Shown piece after piece: positions 9,714 through 18,702 of a stretch of 64,000 bases of DNA (its first letter is position 1; every line of letters starts with the position of its first letter). The notes beneath the pieces are model-generated. The model ran no database searches and was not told where the DNA came from. It saw nothing but the letters and a program-made list of their open reading frames with translations. Source of the stretch: Sphingobacterium sp. PCS056 (GTDB taxonomy: Bacteria; Bacteroidota; Bacteroidia; Sphingobacteriales; Sphingobacteriaceae); the NCBI RefSeq assembly GCF_023273895.1, contig NZ_CP096883.1, positions 310,001-374,000 on the forward strand, read 5' to 3'. Both the position numbers and the translations under genes were made by a program.

Positions 9714-12092
9714 ATGATCAATAACTATATTAAAATCGCTTGGCGTAATTTGCTAAAAAATAAAGCTTTTTCAAGCATCAATATCATTGGATTGGCCATT
9801 GGTATGGCAGGGGCTTTACTGATCGCACTTTGGTTACAAAATATGCTGAGTATGGATCGCTTTCATATGAAGGGTGATAGACTGTACGTGATCAGTAATC
9901 GGGATATGAATCAGGGACAGGTGTGGGCTTGGGTGAATACACCAAAAATTATGGGGCCTACGTTGAAGAAAGATTTTCCAGATATTGAAAAATTCACGCG
10001 TTATGATCAATTTAATAATTTTCTAACGACCTATAACAATAAAAAAATCGTATCTCAAGTCGCATTTGTTGATCCTGGTTTTTTTGATATGTTTAGCTTT
10101 CCTATAGTCAAGGGTAATAAAAATAAATTGCTTCAAAATGCAAATTCCGTTGTTTTGACACAAAAGTTTGCTGAGACTTTATTTGGAAACTCTGATCCTG
10201 TGGGCAAAACCATCAAAATAGATTCTGTAAACTTAGTGACAGTGGATGCTGTATTACAAGATCTACCCAATAACACCAGTATGCAATTTGACTATTTGCT
10301 GTCATGGGAATATGCTAAAAAAATTGGCTATACGGATGAAAACTGGCAGAACAACTCCATCGAAACATATGTTCTGCTACGGGAGACAACACCATTAGAA
10401 GCCTTTAACAACAAAATAAGGCTTGTTAGTCAAAATCATATTAATGTGGGCAATAATGAAATCAGGTCGACAAATGAAATCTTTGCATTCCCTTATCAAG
10501 ATGCCTATTTGTACAACAAAAGTGTTAATGGCGCTTATACTGCTGGTCGCATTCAATTGGTGCATTTATTTACTTGGATTGGCTCATTTATCTTGTTGGT
10601 GGCTTGTATCAATTTCATGAACTTGAGTACTGCTCGTTCTGAGCGAAGGGCTAAAGAGGTAGGCGTTCGAAAGGTGGTAGGTGCTGATCGTAAAAGTCTG
10701 ATTGCACAGTTTATTGTAGAAAGTGTTTTAATCAGTTTTGCCGCCATGATACTAGCAGTAGGCTGTATCATCTTAATTCTTCCGGCATTTAATAATTTAG
10801 TTGAGAAAAATCTTCATATTTCCCTACTTTCTGGCAGCAATTGGTTATTTTTAATTATTTTCACGATTATTACAGGTGTTTTGGCAGGTAGCTACCCTGC
10901 ATTTTTCCTGTCCTCTTTTAAACCGCTAAAAACGTTAAAGGGAAAATTAAACTCTTATAAAAGGGGCTTAAGCGTACGCTCTATTCTGGTTATCTTGCAA
11001 TTTTCAATTGCTATTATTCTGACAATAGCAACCATTATTATATTCCAACAGATTCAGCATACTAAAGATCGGGATCGGGGTTATGATGACAATGGGTTAT
11101 TAGTGAGCAGTATTTCTGGAGAACTTGAAAAGAATTATTTAAATCTTCGTAACGAATTGCTGGCTAGCAATGCTGTTGTTTCTGTTTCTAAAAATATGTC
11201 GCCAGTGACTGATCGATATAGCAATGGCATGGGGTTTTCCTGGCCTGGAAGTAGCGAAAGCGATAAAAAAGTATCGTTCAATCGTTTCAGTACGGATGCT
11301 GATGCGGTTGAAAATTTAGGATTTACACTTTTATCAGGTAGAGATATTGATATTTATAAATATAAAACTGATAGTAATGCAATGTTATTGACAGAAACTG
11401 CTGTTAAAAGCATGCGATTACAAAATCCGATTGGTCAGGTTATCCATGGAGATAGAGAGGACTGGACTGTAGTAGGTGTAATCAAAGATTTCATCGTTGA
11501 TTCACCATATGGTGAAACTTTACCGATGATTATTTTTGGTCCTAAATCTTGGTTTACAAATATCCACTACCGATTGAACCCAAACAATAGTACTGTTAAT
11601 AATTTAAAAACGGTAGCGGATATCTTCAAAAAATTCAATCCGGATTACCCTTTTGAGTATAAGTTTATTGATAAAAATTTTGAAGCTAAATTTAAAGAGA
11701 CGCAATCTATTGGTACTCTGTCTATGCTTTTTGCGGTATTGACCATCTTTATTTCTTGCTTGGGTTTATTTGCTTTGATTGCTTATATGGCAGAAACGCG
11801 TATGAAAGAAATTGCTGTCAGGAAAGTCTTGGGTGCATCTATTGGACAATTAACATCTTTGCTTTCTGTTGATTTTATTAAATTAGTGCTTATGGCCATC
11901 CTTATTGCATCGCCAATAGCATGGTGGGTTATGGATAATTGGTTACAGGATTATAATTATCGCATAGAAATTCAATGGCAGTATTTTGCTGCTGCTGGAT
12001 TGATGGCTATTTTGATCAGTTTAGCCACCATTAGCTTCCAAACGATTAAAGCTGCTCTTTCAAATCCTGTTGATAGTTTGCGGGATGAGTAA
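9714..12092 (+). CDS. ABC transporter permease, FtsX/MacB double-domain type (permease 5)
   Basis: This 792-residue intact member has the N-terminus MINNYIKIAWRNLLKNKAFS and a helix at about residues 20-42. The first FtsX block contains CINFMNLSTARSERRAKEVG and the last contains KEIAVRKVLGAS. The C-terminus is NPVDSLRDE. By eye it is the closest relative of the frameshifted permease 3: both share SPIAWW followed by a short amphipathic stretch and YRIEIQW near the end. That makes it the best template for locating the frameshift. It lies 39 bp after permease 4. Confidence 0.93.
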   Translation: MINNYIKIAWRNLLKNKAFSSINIIGLAIGMAGALLIALWLQNMLSMDRFHMKGDRLYVISNRDMNQGQVWAWVNTPKIMGPTLKKDFPDIEKFTRYDQFNNFLTTYNNKKIVSQVAFVDPGFFDMFSFPIVKGNKNKLLQNANSVVLTQKFAETLFGNSDPVGKTIKIDSVNLVTVDAVLQDLPNNTSMQFDYLLSWEYAKKIGYTDENWQNNSIETYVLLRETTPLEAFNNKIRLVSQNHINVGNNEIRSTNEIFAFPYQDAYLYNKSVNGAYTAGRIQLVHLFTWIGSFILLVACINFMNLSTARSERRAKEVGVRKVVGADRKSLIAQFIVESVLISFAAMILAVGCIILILPAFNNLVEKNLHISLLSGSNWLFLIIFTIITGVLAGSYPAFFLSSFKPLKTLKGKLNSYKRGLSVRSILVILQFSIAIILTIATIIIFQQIQHTKDRDRGYDDNGLLVSSISGELEKNYLNLRNELLASNAVVSVSKNMSPVTDRYSNGMGFSWPGSSESDKKVSFNRFSTDADAVENLGFTLLSGRDIDIYKYKTDSNAMLLTETAVKSMRLQNPIGQVIHGDREDWTVVGVIKDFIVDSPYGETLPMIIFGPKSWFTNIHYRLNPNNSTVNNLKTVADIFKKFNPDYPFEYKFIDKNFEAKFKETQSIGTLSMLFAVLTIFISCLGLFALIAYMAETRMKEIAVRKVLGASIGQLTSLLSVDFIKLVLMAILIASPIAWWVMDNWLQDYNYRIEIQWQYFAAAGLMAILISLATISFQTIKAALSNPVDSLRDE

Positions 12093-12212
12093 GTGTGTTA
12101 TGAGAATAAAACGATCCGCGGTAAGAAAAATATGTTCTACGTAAACCCAATCTGATGGACGCGGTTACTATTTTAATGAGATCAACTAATATCGAAGGCA
12201 AAAAACAGGATA

Positions 12213-14615
12213 ATGCTAAAAAACAATATAAAAATCGCTTGGCGTAATATTATAAAGCGTAAATACGAAAGTTTAATCAATCTTGTGGGTTTGATTTGTA
12301 GTATTACTTTTGTCATACTTGTAGGGGCTTATGTCTGGGAAGTACATCAAGTTAACAGCCAACTACGCCATAAAGAACAGCAGTACCTACTACAAAGTAA
12401 TTATAAAAAAGAAGGTTTTGGTATACCATTAACAAGTATTGGTGCTTTGCCAAAGGCTTTAAAAGAAGAATATCCTCAATTGGTGGCAAATTACTATCGA
12501 ATCGATGGATTGACCTGTATTGTTTCCCATGGTCAGCAGATATTCGAAGAAGGTACAGTTGTTGGAGATCCTACCTTATTGGACATGTTCGGCTTCCAAT
12601 TGTTTGAAGGAAATTCAACAACTGCATTAACAAAACCATTCAGTGTAGTCATCACCGAAAAAGCCGCTAAAAAATATTTTGGAAAACTAAATGTTTTAGG
12701 TCAAACGTTGGAAATCAAAAACTTCAATGGCGATAAGCAGCCTTTCACGATCACAGGTGTAATCATAGAAAATACACAGAATTCCGTAATGCACTTAAAT
12801 GATGCCATGAAATCCGATATCTTTCTACCTATAGCAAGTGAATCTTATTTTGGAAGGTCTATCGACAACTGGCACAATCCTTATATCGTTTCTTTTATCG
12901 AGCTTCAAAAAGGAATTACTCCTGATCAATTACATGCTCCTATTCAGGATCTCATAAAGCGGAATATGGATGCGGAATTTTCTTTAAACTATACCCCAGA
13001 TCTAAAACCTTTAAAAAGCTACTTTTTAGATGACAACAACGGGGCTATTCGTAAAATGATTTCTACCTTACTTTGGATTGCAGGTTTCGTTTTACTAATG
13101 GCTGTCATCAATTTCATCAATATCACGATCAGTCAAAACTTCTCACGCCTTAAAGAGATGGGGGTGCGCAAAGTAATGGGTTCATCTCGTACACAGATTA
13201 TAGCTCAATTACTTACTGAATATGTGATTACGCTAATTATTGCTGTTATATTGAGCCTTCCTTTGTATGTATTGTTAACTCCCGTGTTTGAAGGTATCTT
13301 TATGCGTGAACTACCGACATTGACAGCTCTTCCTGCTGCATTTTTTATTTTATTATTTCTATTTGCTTGTATGGTCGGCTTTTTTGCTGGGATCTATCCT
13401 GCAATAAAACTATCAAGCAATGGTATATTGGAGTCTATAAAAAATAAATTCACTCAAAATAACAATAAACAGGTTATTCGTCGGGTATTAATCTTTATAC
13501 AATTTGCTGTGGCTATTATTATCTTAATGGCTACTATTATTATATCCAAACAGATCGATTTATTTTTACATGGCAACTCTGGGTATAATAAGGAATCGGT
13601 ATTGACGGTACAGGTACCTCGTGATTGGAGTGAAGTAGGATTAAAGAAAATGGAAACTACTCGAAATGAGTTTGAGAGGCTTCCGCAAATCGAATCGCTA
13701 AGCCTTTCTTATGAAATCCCTGGATTCATTGGAGGGAATAACAGTACATTAATAAACAATAAAACAGAAAAAGAAGTCAATACGAAAGTGATCATGTCTG
13801 ATGACCATTTTGCAAAAACGTATCAAATTCCAATATTAGCTGGAACATTTTTATCTAAAAACACAGCTGATCATCAGACTTCTTATATTGTGATCAATAG
13901 AAAGGCGATGCTTGCGTTGGGATTTAAACAACCTGACGAAGCTGTCGGACAAACGATTGGATTGGATGATGAACATCAATATGTCACGATTTCGGGTGTA
14001 ACTGCAGATTTTATTCCCAACTCTATGCTGGAAGAAACCGCTCCTGTTGTATGGATAGATATAAACAAATCATTGCAGTTTCGTTATTTTAGTCTCCGGT
14101 TGAAGGCTGGAAATTTGAGTTCTTCTATGTCAGCATTAGAACAAAAATGGAAAGAGTTACTTCCGGATGCTCCGTTTCAATATCAATTTACGGATGAACG
14201 TATTCAGAAATTGTACAAGACAGAACTCCAGTTACAGCGTGCCTCACAAGTCGCTTCCATCGCTGCTCTTTTAATTGTATCGTTGGGAATAATTGGTTTG
14301 ATTACATTGTCCATAAATTTGCGTAATAAAGAAGTAGGTGTACGCAAAGTTCTGGGAGCTTCACTATCACATTTAATTTTACTTTTCTCAAAAGAATTTT
14401 ACATGATTTTTGTTTTGGCTTTATTAGTGACGATACCTATTAGTTATATACTTATGCATATCTGGTTACAAAATTATAGCAGTCGAATCGAGATTGACTT
14501 ACTCACGTATTTGCTTCCACTGGGTTTTTTAACTTTATTATTGGGCACATTGATCATAGGTATAATATATCGTGCTACACGATTTAATCCGATTGAAAAA
14601 TTGAGAGATGAATAA
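12213..14615 (+). CDS. ABC transporter permease, FtsX/MacB double-domain type (permease 6, divergent)
   Basis: This 800-residue member keeps the N-terminal KIAWRN and C-terminal NPIEKLRDE signatures. It is more divergent inside: the first FtsX block reads NFINITISQNFSRLKEMGVRKVMGSS and the last reads NKEVGVRKVLGAS. The two periplasmic cores and two FtsX blocks are in the usual order. A 120-bp gap with neither the palindrome nor a sigma-54-like element separates it from permease 5. It may therefore be read through from upstream or have a promoter I do not recognise. It is followed by a strong hairpin and then by a gene on the opposite strand. Confidence 0.92.
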   Translation: MLKNNIKIAWRNIIKRKYESLINLVGLICSITFVILVGAYVWEVHQVNSQLRHKEQQYLLQSNYKKEGFGIPLTSIGALPKALKEEYPQLVANYYRIDGLTCIVSHGQQIFEEGTVVGDPTLLDMFGFQLFEGNSTTALTKPFSVVITEKAAKKYFGKLNVLGQTLEIKNFNGDKQPFTITGVIIENTQNSVMHLNDAMKSDIFLPIASESYFGRSIDNWHNPYIVSFIELQKGITPDQLHAPIQDLIKRNMDAEFSLNYTPDLKPLKSYFLDDNNGAIRKMISTLLWIAGFVLLMAVINFINITISQNFSRLKEMGVRKVMGSSRTQIIAQLLTEYVITLIIAVILSLPLYVLLTPVFEGIFMRELPTLTALPAAFFILLFLFACMVGFFAGIYPAIKLSSNGILESIKNKFTQNNNKQVIRRVLIFIQFAVAIIILMATIIISKQIDLFLHGNSGYNKESVLTVQVPRDWSEVGLKKMETTRNEFERLPQIESLSLSYEIPGFIGGNNSTLINNKTEKEVNTKVIMSDDHFAKTYQIPILAGTFLSKNTADHQTSYIVINRKAMLALGFKQPDEAVGQTIGLDDEHQYVTISGVTADFIPNSMLEETAPVVWIDINKSLQFRYFSLRLKAGNLSSSMSALEQKWKELLPDAPFQYQFTDERIQKLYKTELQLQRASQVASIAALLIVSLGIIGLITLSINLRNKEVGVRKVLGASLSHLILLFSKEFYMIFVLALLVTIPISYILMHIWLQNYSSRIEIDLLTYLLPLGFLTLLLGTLIIGIIYRATRFNPIEKLRDE

Positions 14616-14640
14616 AAAAAACATAAGATGCTAACTAAAG

Positions 14641-14671
14641 TATACACCGATCAATTATCAGTCGGTGTATA
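14641..14671. terminator. Inverted repeat between convergent genes, possible terminator
   Basis: A perfect 10-bp stem (TATACACCGA / TCGGTGTATA) surrounds an 11-base loop. It lies between permease 6 on the plus strand and the minus-strand gene at 14760. Neither side has a long T-run, so it is not a textbook intrinsic terminator, although its convergent position suits one. Confidence 0.45.
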
Positions 14672-14759
14672 AATATGGTGCTTGTAAGGCTTAAGATTTT
14701 GAGATGACTTCGAGCCTAATTTAAAAACAGTGCTCGATTCTCTATCTTTTCGTGAACTG

Positions 14760-15428
14760 TTATACCTGTAAATAAGCAACGCCAGAAAAATTCTTTTTAC
14801 TTGAAATCCTTTGTTCCAAATGATATTTTTCCTTATTATCTACATAATTTTGTAAAACAACTTTCAGATTTTTAGGAGCTATAGAGCTATCAATTGCATC
14901 TTGACATTTATATAATATTTCATATGCGAGTCTTTCTTGTGTAAAATATCCTTTCTCAAATAGCTTATCCATTAAATTCTTTAATTGTTCTATTTCATTA
15001 GCGGTTGAATTGCTAAAGCTATCAATATCATGTCTGGAGTCCATTAACAAAAAAATGGTTTTAAAAGCTTCTTTGTTTTCATCCAGCTGTTTGAGCTCAT
15101 AAATCACACGATCACTACAAATAGTTTTAAACATCTTATAATTAAACTTTTGATGATCAATATCAACAGAATTAGGATAAACTACGCCAGCATTATAATC
15201 TAACACCTGTGTAAACACGAAGAGATCATGGGCATAAATACTCTTTATCTTGAAACTTTCTATTTTTTCAATAAAGTCATCTTCTTTTCCCATTAAAAAT
15301 GAAACTTCTTCTGTAGATAGATTTTTTGCTGTCCGGAGTAGCATCATGCGGTATAAAATGATGATTTCAATTTCACTACACCGAATTTTGTACTCTTGAA
15401 TTGTTGGGGGAGATTGCTTCTTTTTCAT
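14760..15428 (-). CDS. Hypothetical protein with an N-terminal HTH-like segment
   Basis: This 222-residue soluble protein has no signal peptide or membrane helix. Residues about 28-62 (LYRMMLLRTAKNLSTEEVSFLMG) resemble the start of an XRE-type helix-turn-helix, but the match is weak. The rest is alpha-helical-looking, charged and unrecognised. It is divergent from the small XRE-like gene at 15558 across a 129-bp AT-rich gap. The pair interrupts the row of permeases, which suggests a local regulator or a later insertion. No function is assigned. Confidence 0.7.
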   Translation of the reverse strand: MKKKQSPPTIQEYKIRCSEIEIIILYRMMLLRTAKNLSTEEVSFLMGKEDDFIEKIESFKIKSIYAHDLFVFTQVLDYNAGVVYPNSVDIDHQKFNYKMFKTICSDRVIYELKQLDENKEAFKTIFLLMDSRHDIDSFSNSTANEIEQLKNLMDKLFEKGYFTQERLAYEILYKCQDAIDSSIAPKNLKVVLQNYVDNKEKYHLEQRISSKKNFSGVAYLQV

Positions 15429-15441
15429 AATTACAATTTAT

Positions 15442-15454
15442 ATAGATATTCTAT
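15442..15454. promoter_or_regulatory. Short palindrome in the divergent HTH-gene promoter region
   Basis: The sequence contains ATAGA-TAT-TCTAT, a perfect 5-bp dyad, just upstream of the start codon of the minus-strand gene. Its position would suit autoregulation by one of the two flanking HTH-like proteins. It is short and lies in AT-rich DNA, so chance occurrence is quite possible. Confidence 0.25.
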
Positions 15455-15557
15455 ACAAAAGAAAGGAATAACTAGCAATATTCAAAATATTTGTATATAT
15501 AATAACAACATTTAATATATTTAGCTATACACATGAATAGAAAAATAAATATACTGT

Positions 15558-15779
15558 ATGACAAAACTTGGAGAAATTCTAGCAAAAAAATCTGTCAATA
15601 AATCAATGGTAGCGCGCAAGACAGGATTAAGTAAAGCACGAATCAACGAACTCACCATGAATGATACGGCAAAATTAAGATTAGATGAAATGTATCTCAT
15701 TGCGCTAGCAATTGATAGTGATCCGAATGAAATGATGCTTAAATTATGTGAAGACCTACGTCTAAAAGATTCAATTTAA
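15558..15779 (+). CDS. Small XRE/Cro-like helix-turn-helix protein
   Basis: At 73 residues the protein is essentially only a DNA-binding domain: GEILAKKSVNKSMVARKTGLSKARINELT forms helices 1-3, with recognition helix about residues 23-33. The helix containing LRLDEMYLIALAIDSDPNEM follows, as in HTH_3 proteins. Such short XRE proteins usually act as repressors or as antitoxin-like partners. It is transcribed divergently from the 222-residue gene. A TTTG at 15490 and a TA-rich -7-like box near 15516 lie upstream, but their 22-bp spacing is slightly long. Targets are unknown. Confidence 0.8.
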   Translation: MTKLGEILAKKSVNKSMVARKTGLSKARINELTMNDTAKLRLDEMYLIALAIDSDPNEMMLKLCEDLRLKDSI

Positions 15780-15860
15780 CCGCATCTATTTGATAGACTA
15801 TACTTTGTTTTGTATTTAGCCGCTATATGAGCTCTTCCATTAATAGCTGATTAAGACATT

Positions 15861-15897
15861 TGTACGATATTGAACGTAAACTGTTCGTTATCGTACA
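15861..15897. promoter_or_regulatory. 37-bp imperfect palindrome, copy 2 (putative enhancer/operator)
   Basis: The outer arms TGTACGATA and TATCGTACA are perfectly complementary. The inner half-sites are GAACG and TGTTCG. The total length and the positions of the invariant bases equal copies 1 and 3. It ends 53 bp before the sigma-54-like element upstream of permease 7. It is the most symmetrical of the three copies. Confidence 0.78.
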
Positions 15898-15950
15898 AAA
15901 TTTTGGCCCTTAAAAATCACAAATAACTAACCAACAGCAACATACAGATT

Positions 15951-15966
15951 TGGCAATGCAATTGTT
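15951..15966 (+). promoter_or_regulatory. Sigma-54-like -24/-12 promoter element, copy 2
   Basis: The element reads TGGCAATGCAATTGTT. It matches TGGCA at -24 and TTG at -12 with canonical spacing; the -12 C is replaced by T. It differs from copy 3 at only two of 16 positions. It lies 61 bp before the chosen start of permease 7. Confidence 0.6.
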
Positions 15967-16027
15967 TTCATGATAATAGACTCCTTCTCATCATGATTTG
16001 ACAGGATTTATCGAAAATGAAATTGTT

Positions 16028-18472
16028 ATGCTTGTAAATAATCTTAAAATCGCTTGGCGGAATATCACAAAGAATAAATTGTACTCCAGTATCAAAATTG
16101 GTGGATTTGCTTTTGGTATTGCTATCTGTTTATTGATTGTTCTCTATATTAAACATGAAACTAGTTACAATAAGTTGTACCCTGCTATGGAGAGGGTTTA
16201 TCGTCTTGTTGTTCAGGCACCAGAAGGTAATAAAATCAATCGATGGGTATCTCTTTCTGCTCCTGGTGCGGCCACATTAAAAGATGAAATTCCTGCTATA
16301 GAAAGTTCGGGACGTATGCTTCCTAATCCTCAATTCGGTGCAGGTAGCAATCAATTGACTATTAATAGTTTGCCTGAAAGTCATTATGATGATGGATTTG
16401 TTTATATCGATCAATCCATATTGGACATGTTTCCCTCTCCTATGCAATACGGTCAATTGCAACATGCGTTAGATAAACCGAATACCGTGGTTCTGACAAA
16501 AAGTAAGGCAATTAAATATTTTAAAGGAAATCCTATTGGACAACAGATCTATTTGAACAATGACAAATCCAAGAGTTACACCATCACAGGGGTTATCGAT
16601 GATACCCCTAGCCATTCTACATTATCTGGTTATGGTTTTTTCATGTCACTGGCTGGTGAACCATTTTATCCAGGTGAACAGCAGAAATGGACGAGCAATA
16701 ATTATACGATCTATATCAAATTGAAGCCTGAAACAAATGTCAGCCTCGCAGAGCAAGAAATTTTCAAAACTTACATCTCCGGACATTATATTCCTGAACT
16801 GATCAAAGCTGGAAGAAAAGTTGGTCCTATCGTGAATCAAATTAAAATCAAGCTTCAAAATGCGCTGGATATCCACCTATATTCAGCAGACATCGAAGAT
16901 GATCGCGTATCAACATTGAATCGTGGTGATATTCGTATGGTATGGACTTTTGCTGCGGTAGCTTTTTTTATTTTGTTGATTGCAGGTATTAATTTTGTCA
17001 ACTTATCAACTGCTAATGCAACAAATAGAGCAAAGGAAATAGGTATTCGTAAGACTATTGGTTCGAGCAGGAATAGTTTGATCAGTCAATTTATGATCGA
17101 AGCATTAAGCTATAGCTTTCTATCTTTACTCTTAGGTGTTCTTTTAGCAAATCTGCTATTACCACTTTTCAATAACATCGCTAATAAATCAATTCAGATG
17201 CCATGGTTCAACTGGTATTTCATTCCTTCATTGGTACTTTCTACTGTTATCATCGGTGTTGTAGCCGGTATTTATCCTGCGCTCTACCTTTCTGGTTTTA
17301 GACCTATCGCGGCATTAAAAAATAAATTAATCGGTAACGTACGCAAACCCTCGCTGAGAAATGGTTTGGTCATTTTTCAATTTGCGACCTCCATTATTTT
17401 AATTATTGGAGCACTCATCAGTAATCAACAAATACAATATATCCTTCAAAAAGATCTGGGGTTTAGCAAAGATCAGGTGATCGTCCTTCGTGGATTGAAT
17501 GCTGTCGACGATAAATTAAGCCCACTTAAACGTGAACTTTACGCCCTTCCTACTGTCACCCATGTTTCTATTGGCGACTATTTGCCTGTTCCGATCGATG
17601 GAGCGAAGAGAAATGGTAATGCCTTTTGGTTGGATGGGAAGCGAGAACAAGACTTGGCAACACAGGGGCAATTCTGGAGAATAGATGAAGAGTATCTTGA
17701 CACTTATGGAATTAAATTGATTGAAGGGCGTAATTTTAATCCGGAAATGGCTTCGGATAGTATGGGCATCATTGTCAATAAACAAATGATAGCAGAACTG
17801 GGCATAAAAAATCCGATTGGCTCAAAAATCACAAATGGGGAGACCTGGACGATTGTAGGTGTGGTCGATGATTTTATTTTTGAATCTTTAAAAGGTGAGG
17901 GCATTGCTCCTATCGGTTTGGTGTTGCGCGATAGCCCTTCTCTGTTGTCCATTAAAGTACAGCCTCAAAACATGGACGAAACATTGGCTTCGATCACCAA
18001 GGTTTGGAATCAGTTTAGTCCAAACCAAAAGATCAATTATAGTTTTATGGATGAAGGTTTTGAAGCTTTATATCAAGATGTAAAACGGACAAAAAATATG
18101 TTCACCTGCTTTGCTGTAGTTGCTATTTTTATCGCTTCACTGGGTTTATTTGGTTTGGTAACCTATATTACTCAACAGCGGACTAAAGAAATAGGTATTA
18201 GAAAAGTGCTTGGAGCGAGCCATATGAGCTTGTTAAAATTACTGTCAGAGGATTTCATAAAACTGGTGTTTGTCGCCATTGTCATTGCCATACCAATCGC
18301 TTGGTGGGCAATGAACCAATGGCTTGCTGATTTTAATTACAGAATTAATATCAATTGGGTATATTTTATTGTTGCTGGAGGATCTGCCATTTTGATCGCC
18401 TTATTGACGATTAGTTTCCAAACAATAAAAGTGATCCGTACTAACCCAGTGGATAGCTTAAGAAATGAATAG
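16028..18472 (+). CDS. ABC transporter permease, FtsX/MacB double-domain type (permease 7)
   Basis: The start at 16028 gives MLVNNLKIAWRNITKNKLYS, aligned with the other permeases. An ATG ten codons upstream (15998) would add an unconserved extension and was not used. The product is 814 residues. The first FtsX block has GINFVNLSTANATNRAKEIGIRK, the last has KEIGIRKVLGAS, and the C-terminus is NPVDSLRNE. It is slightly longer than its paralogues because of insertions in the first periplasmic core. It has its own palindrome and sigma-54-like promoter, and 230 bp with another such module separate it from permease 8. It therefore looks like a separate unit under the same control. Confidence 0.92.
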   Translation: MLVNNLKIAWRNITKNKLYSSIKIGGFAFGIAICLLIVLYIKHETSYNKLYPAMERVYRLVVQAPEGNKINRWVSLSAPGAATLKDEIPAIESSGRMLPNPQFGAGSNQLTINSLPESHYDDGFVYIDQSILDMFPSPMQYGQLQHALDKPNTVVLTKSKAIKYFKGNPIGQQIYLNNDKSKSYTITGVIDDTPSHSTLSGYGFFMSLAGEPFYPGEQQKWTSNNYTIYIKLKPETNVSLAEQEIFKTYISGHYIPELIKAGRKVGPIVNQIKIKLQNALDIHLYSADIEDDRVSTLNRGDIRMVWTFAAVAFFILLIAGINFVNLSTANATNRAKEIGIRKTIGSSRNSLISQFMIEALSYSFLSLLLGVLLANLLLPLFNNIANKSIQMPWFNWYFIPSLVLSTVIIGVVAGIYPALYLSGFRPIAALKNKLIGNVRKPSLRNGLVIFQFATSIILIIGALISNQQIQYILQKDLGFSKDQVIVLRGLNAVDDKLSPLKRELYALPTVTHVSIGDYLPVPIDGAKRNGNAFWLDGKREQDLATQGQFWRIDEEYLDTYGIKLIEGRNFNPEMASDSMGIIVNKQMIAELGIKNPIGSKITNGETWTIVGVVDDFIFESLKGEGIAPIGLVLRDSPSLLSIKVQPQNMDETLASITKVWNQFSPNQKINYSFMDEGFEALYQDVKRTKNMFTCFAVVAIFIASLGLFGLVTYITQQRTKEIGIRKVLGASHMSLLKLLSEDFIKLVFVAIVIAIPIAWWAMNQWLADFNYRININWVYFIVAGGSAILIALLTISFQTIKVIRTNPVDSLRNE

Positions 18473-18534
18473 TTAAGCGCAACTAATGGATCTTCTGTTG
18501 GACGCAGAGATGTCTTCAATTCGTAAAAACACGT

Positions 18535-18571
18535 TGTCCATAACTGAACGTTTACTGTTCGATATTGAACA
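18535..18571. promoter_or_regulatory. 37-bp imperfect palindrome, copy 3 (putative enhancer/operator)
   Basis: This copy keeps the core GAACG-N5-TGTTCG and the terminal TGT and ACA at the same positions as copies 1 and 2, but its outer arms are degenerate. Within it, CTGTTC and GAACAG form an additional perfect dyad around GATATT, so a half-site may be duplicated. It ends 53 bp before the sigma-54-like element of permease 8. Confidence 0.72.
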
Positions 18572-18624
18572 GTAATAACAGGTATAGAAACAATAACATA
18601 CTGATAACTAGACTGTAATTAAAA

Positions 18625-18640
18625 TGGCAAAGCAATTGTA
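18625..18640 (+). promoter_or_regulatory. Sigma-54-like -24/-12 promoter element, copy 3
   Basis: The element reads TGGCAAAGCAATTGTA, nearly identical to copy 2. It carries the -24 TGGCA and the -12 TTG at sigma-54 spacing. It lies 62 bp before the start of permease 8, and its distance to the upstream palindrome (53 bp) equals that of copy 2. Confidence 0.6.
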
Positions 18641-18702
18641 TTCTTTTATTTATAGAATAAAGACACAAATTTCATTTTTAATTATAAAAAAATAAGCGAA
18701 AT

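Noticed and set aside
12093-12212. A fourth palindrome and sigma-54-like module before permease 6
   Set aside because: I found neither the GAACG-N5-TGTTCG core nor a GG-N10-G(C/T/A) element with TTG in this gap.
15998-16027. ATG at 15998 as the start of permease 7
   Set aside because: It adds ten residues not found in the paralogues. The ATG at 16028 aligns with the conserved N-terminus.
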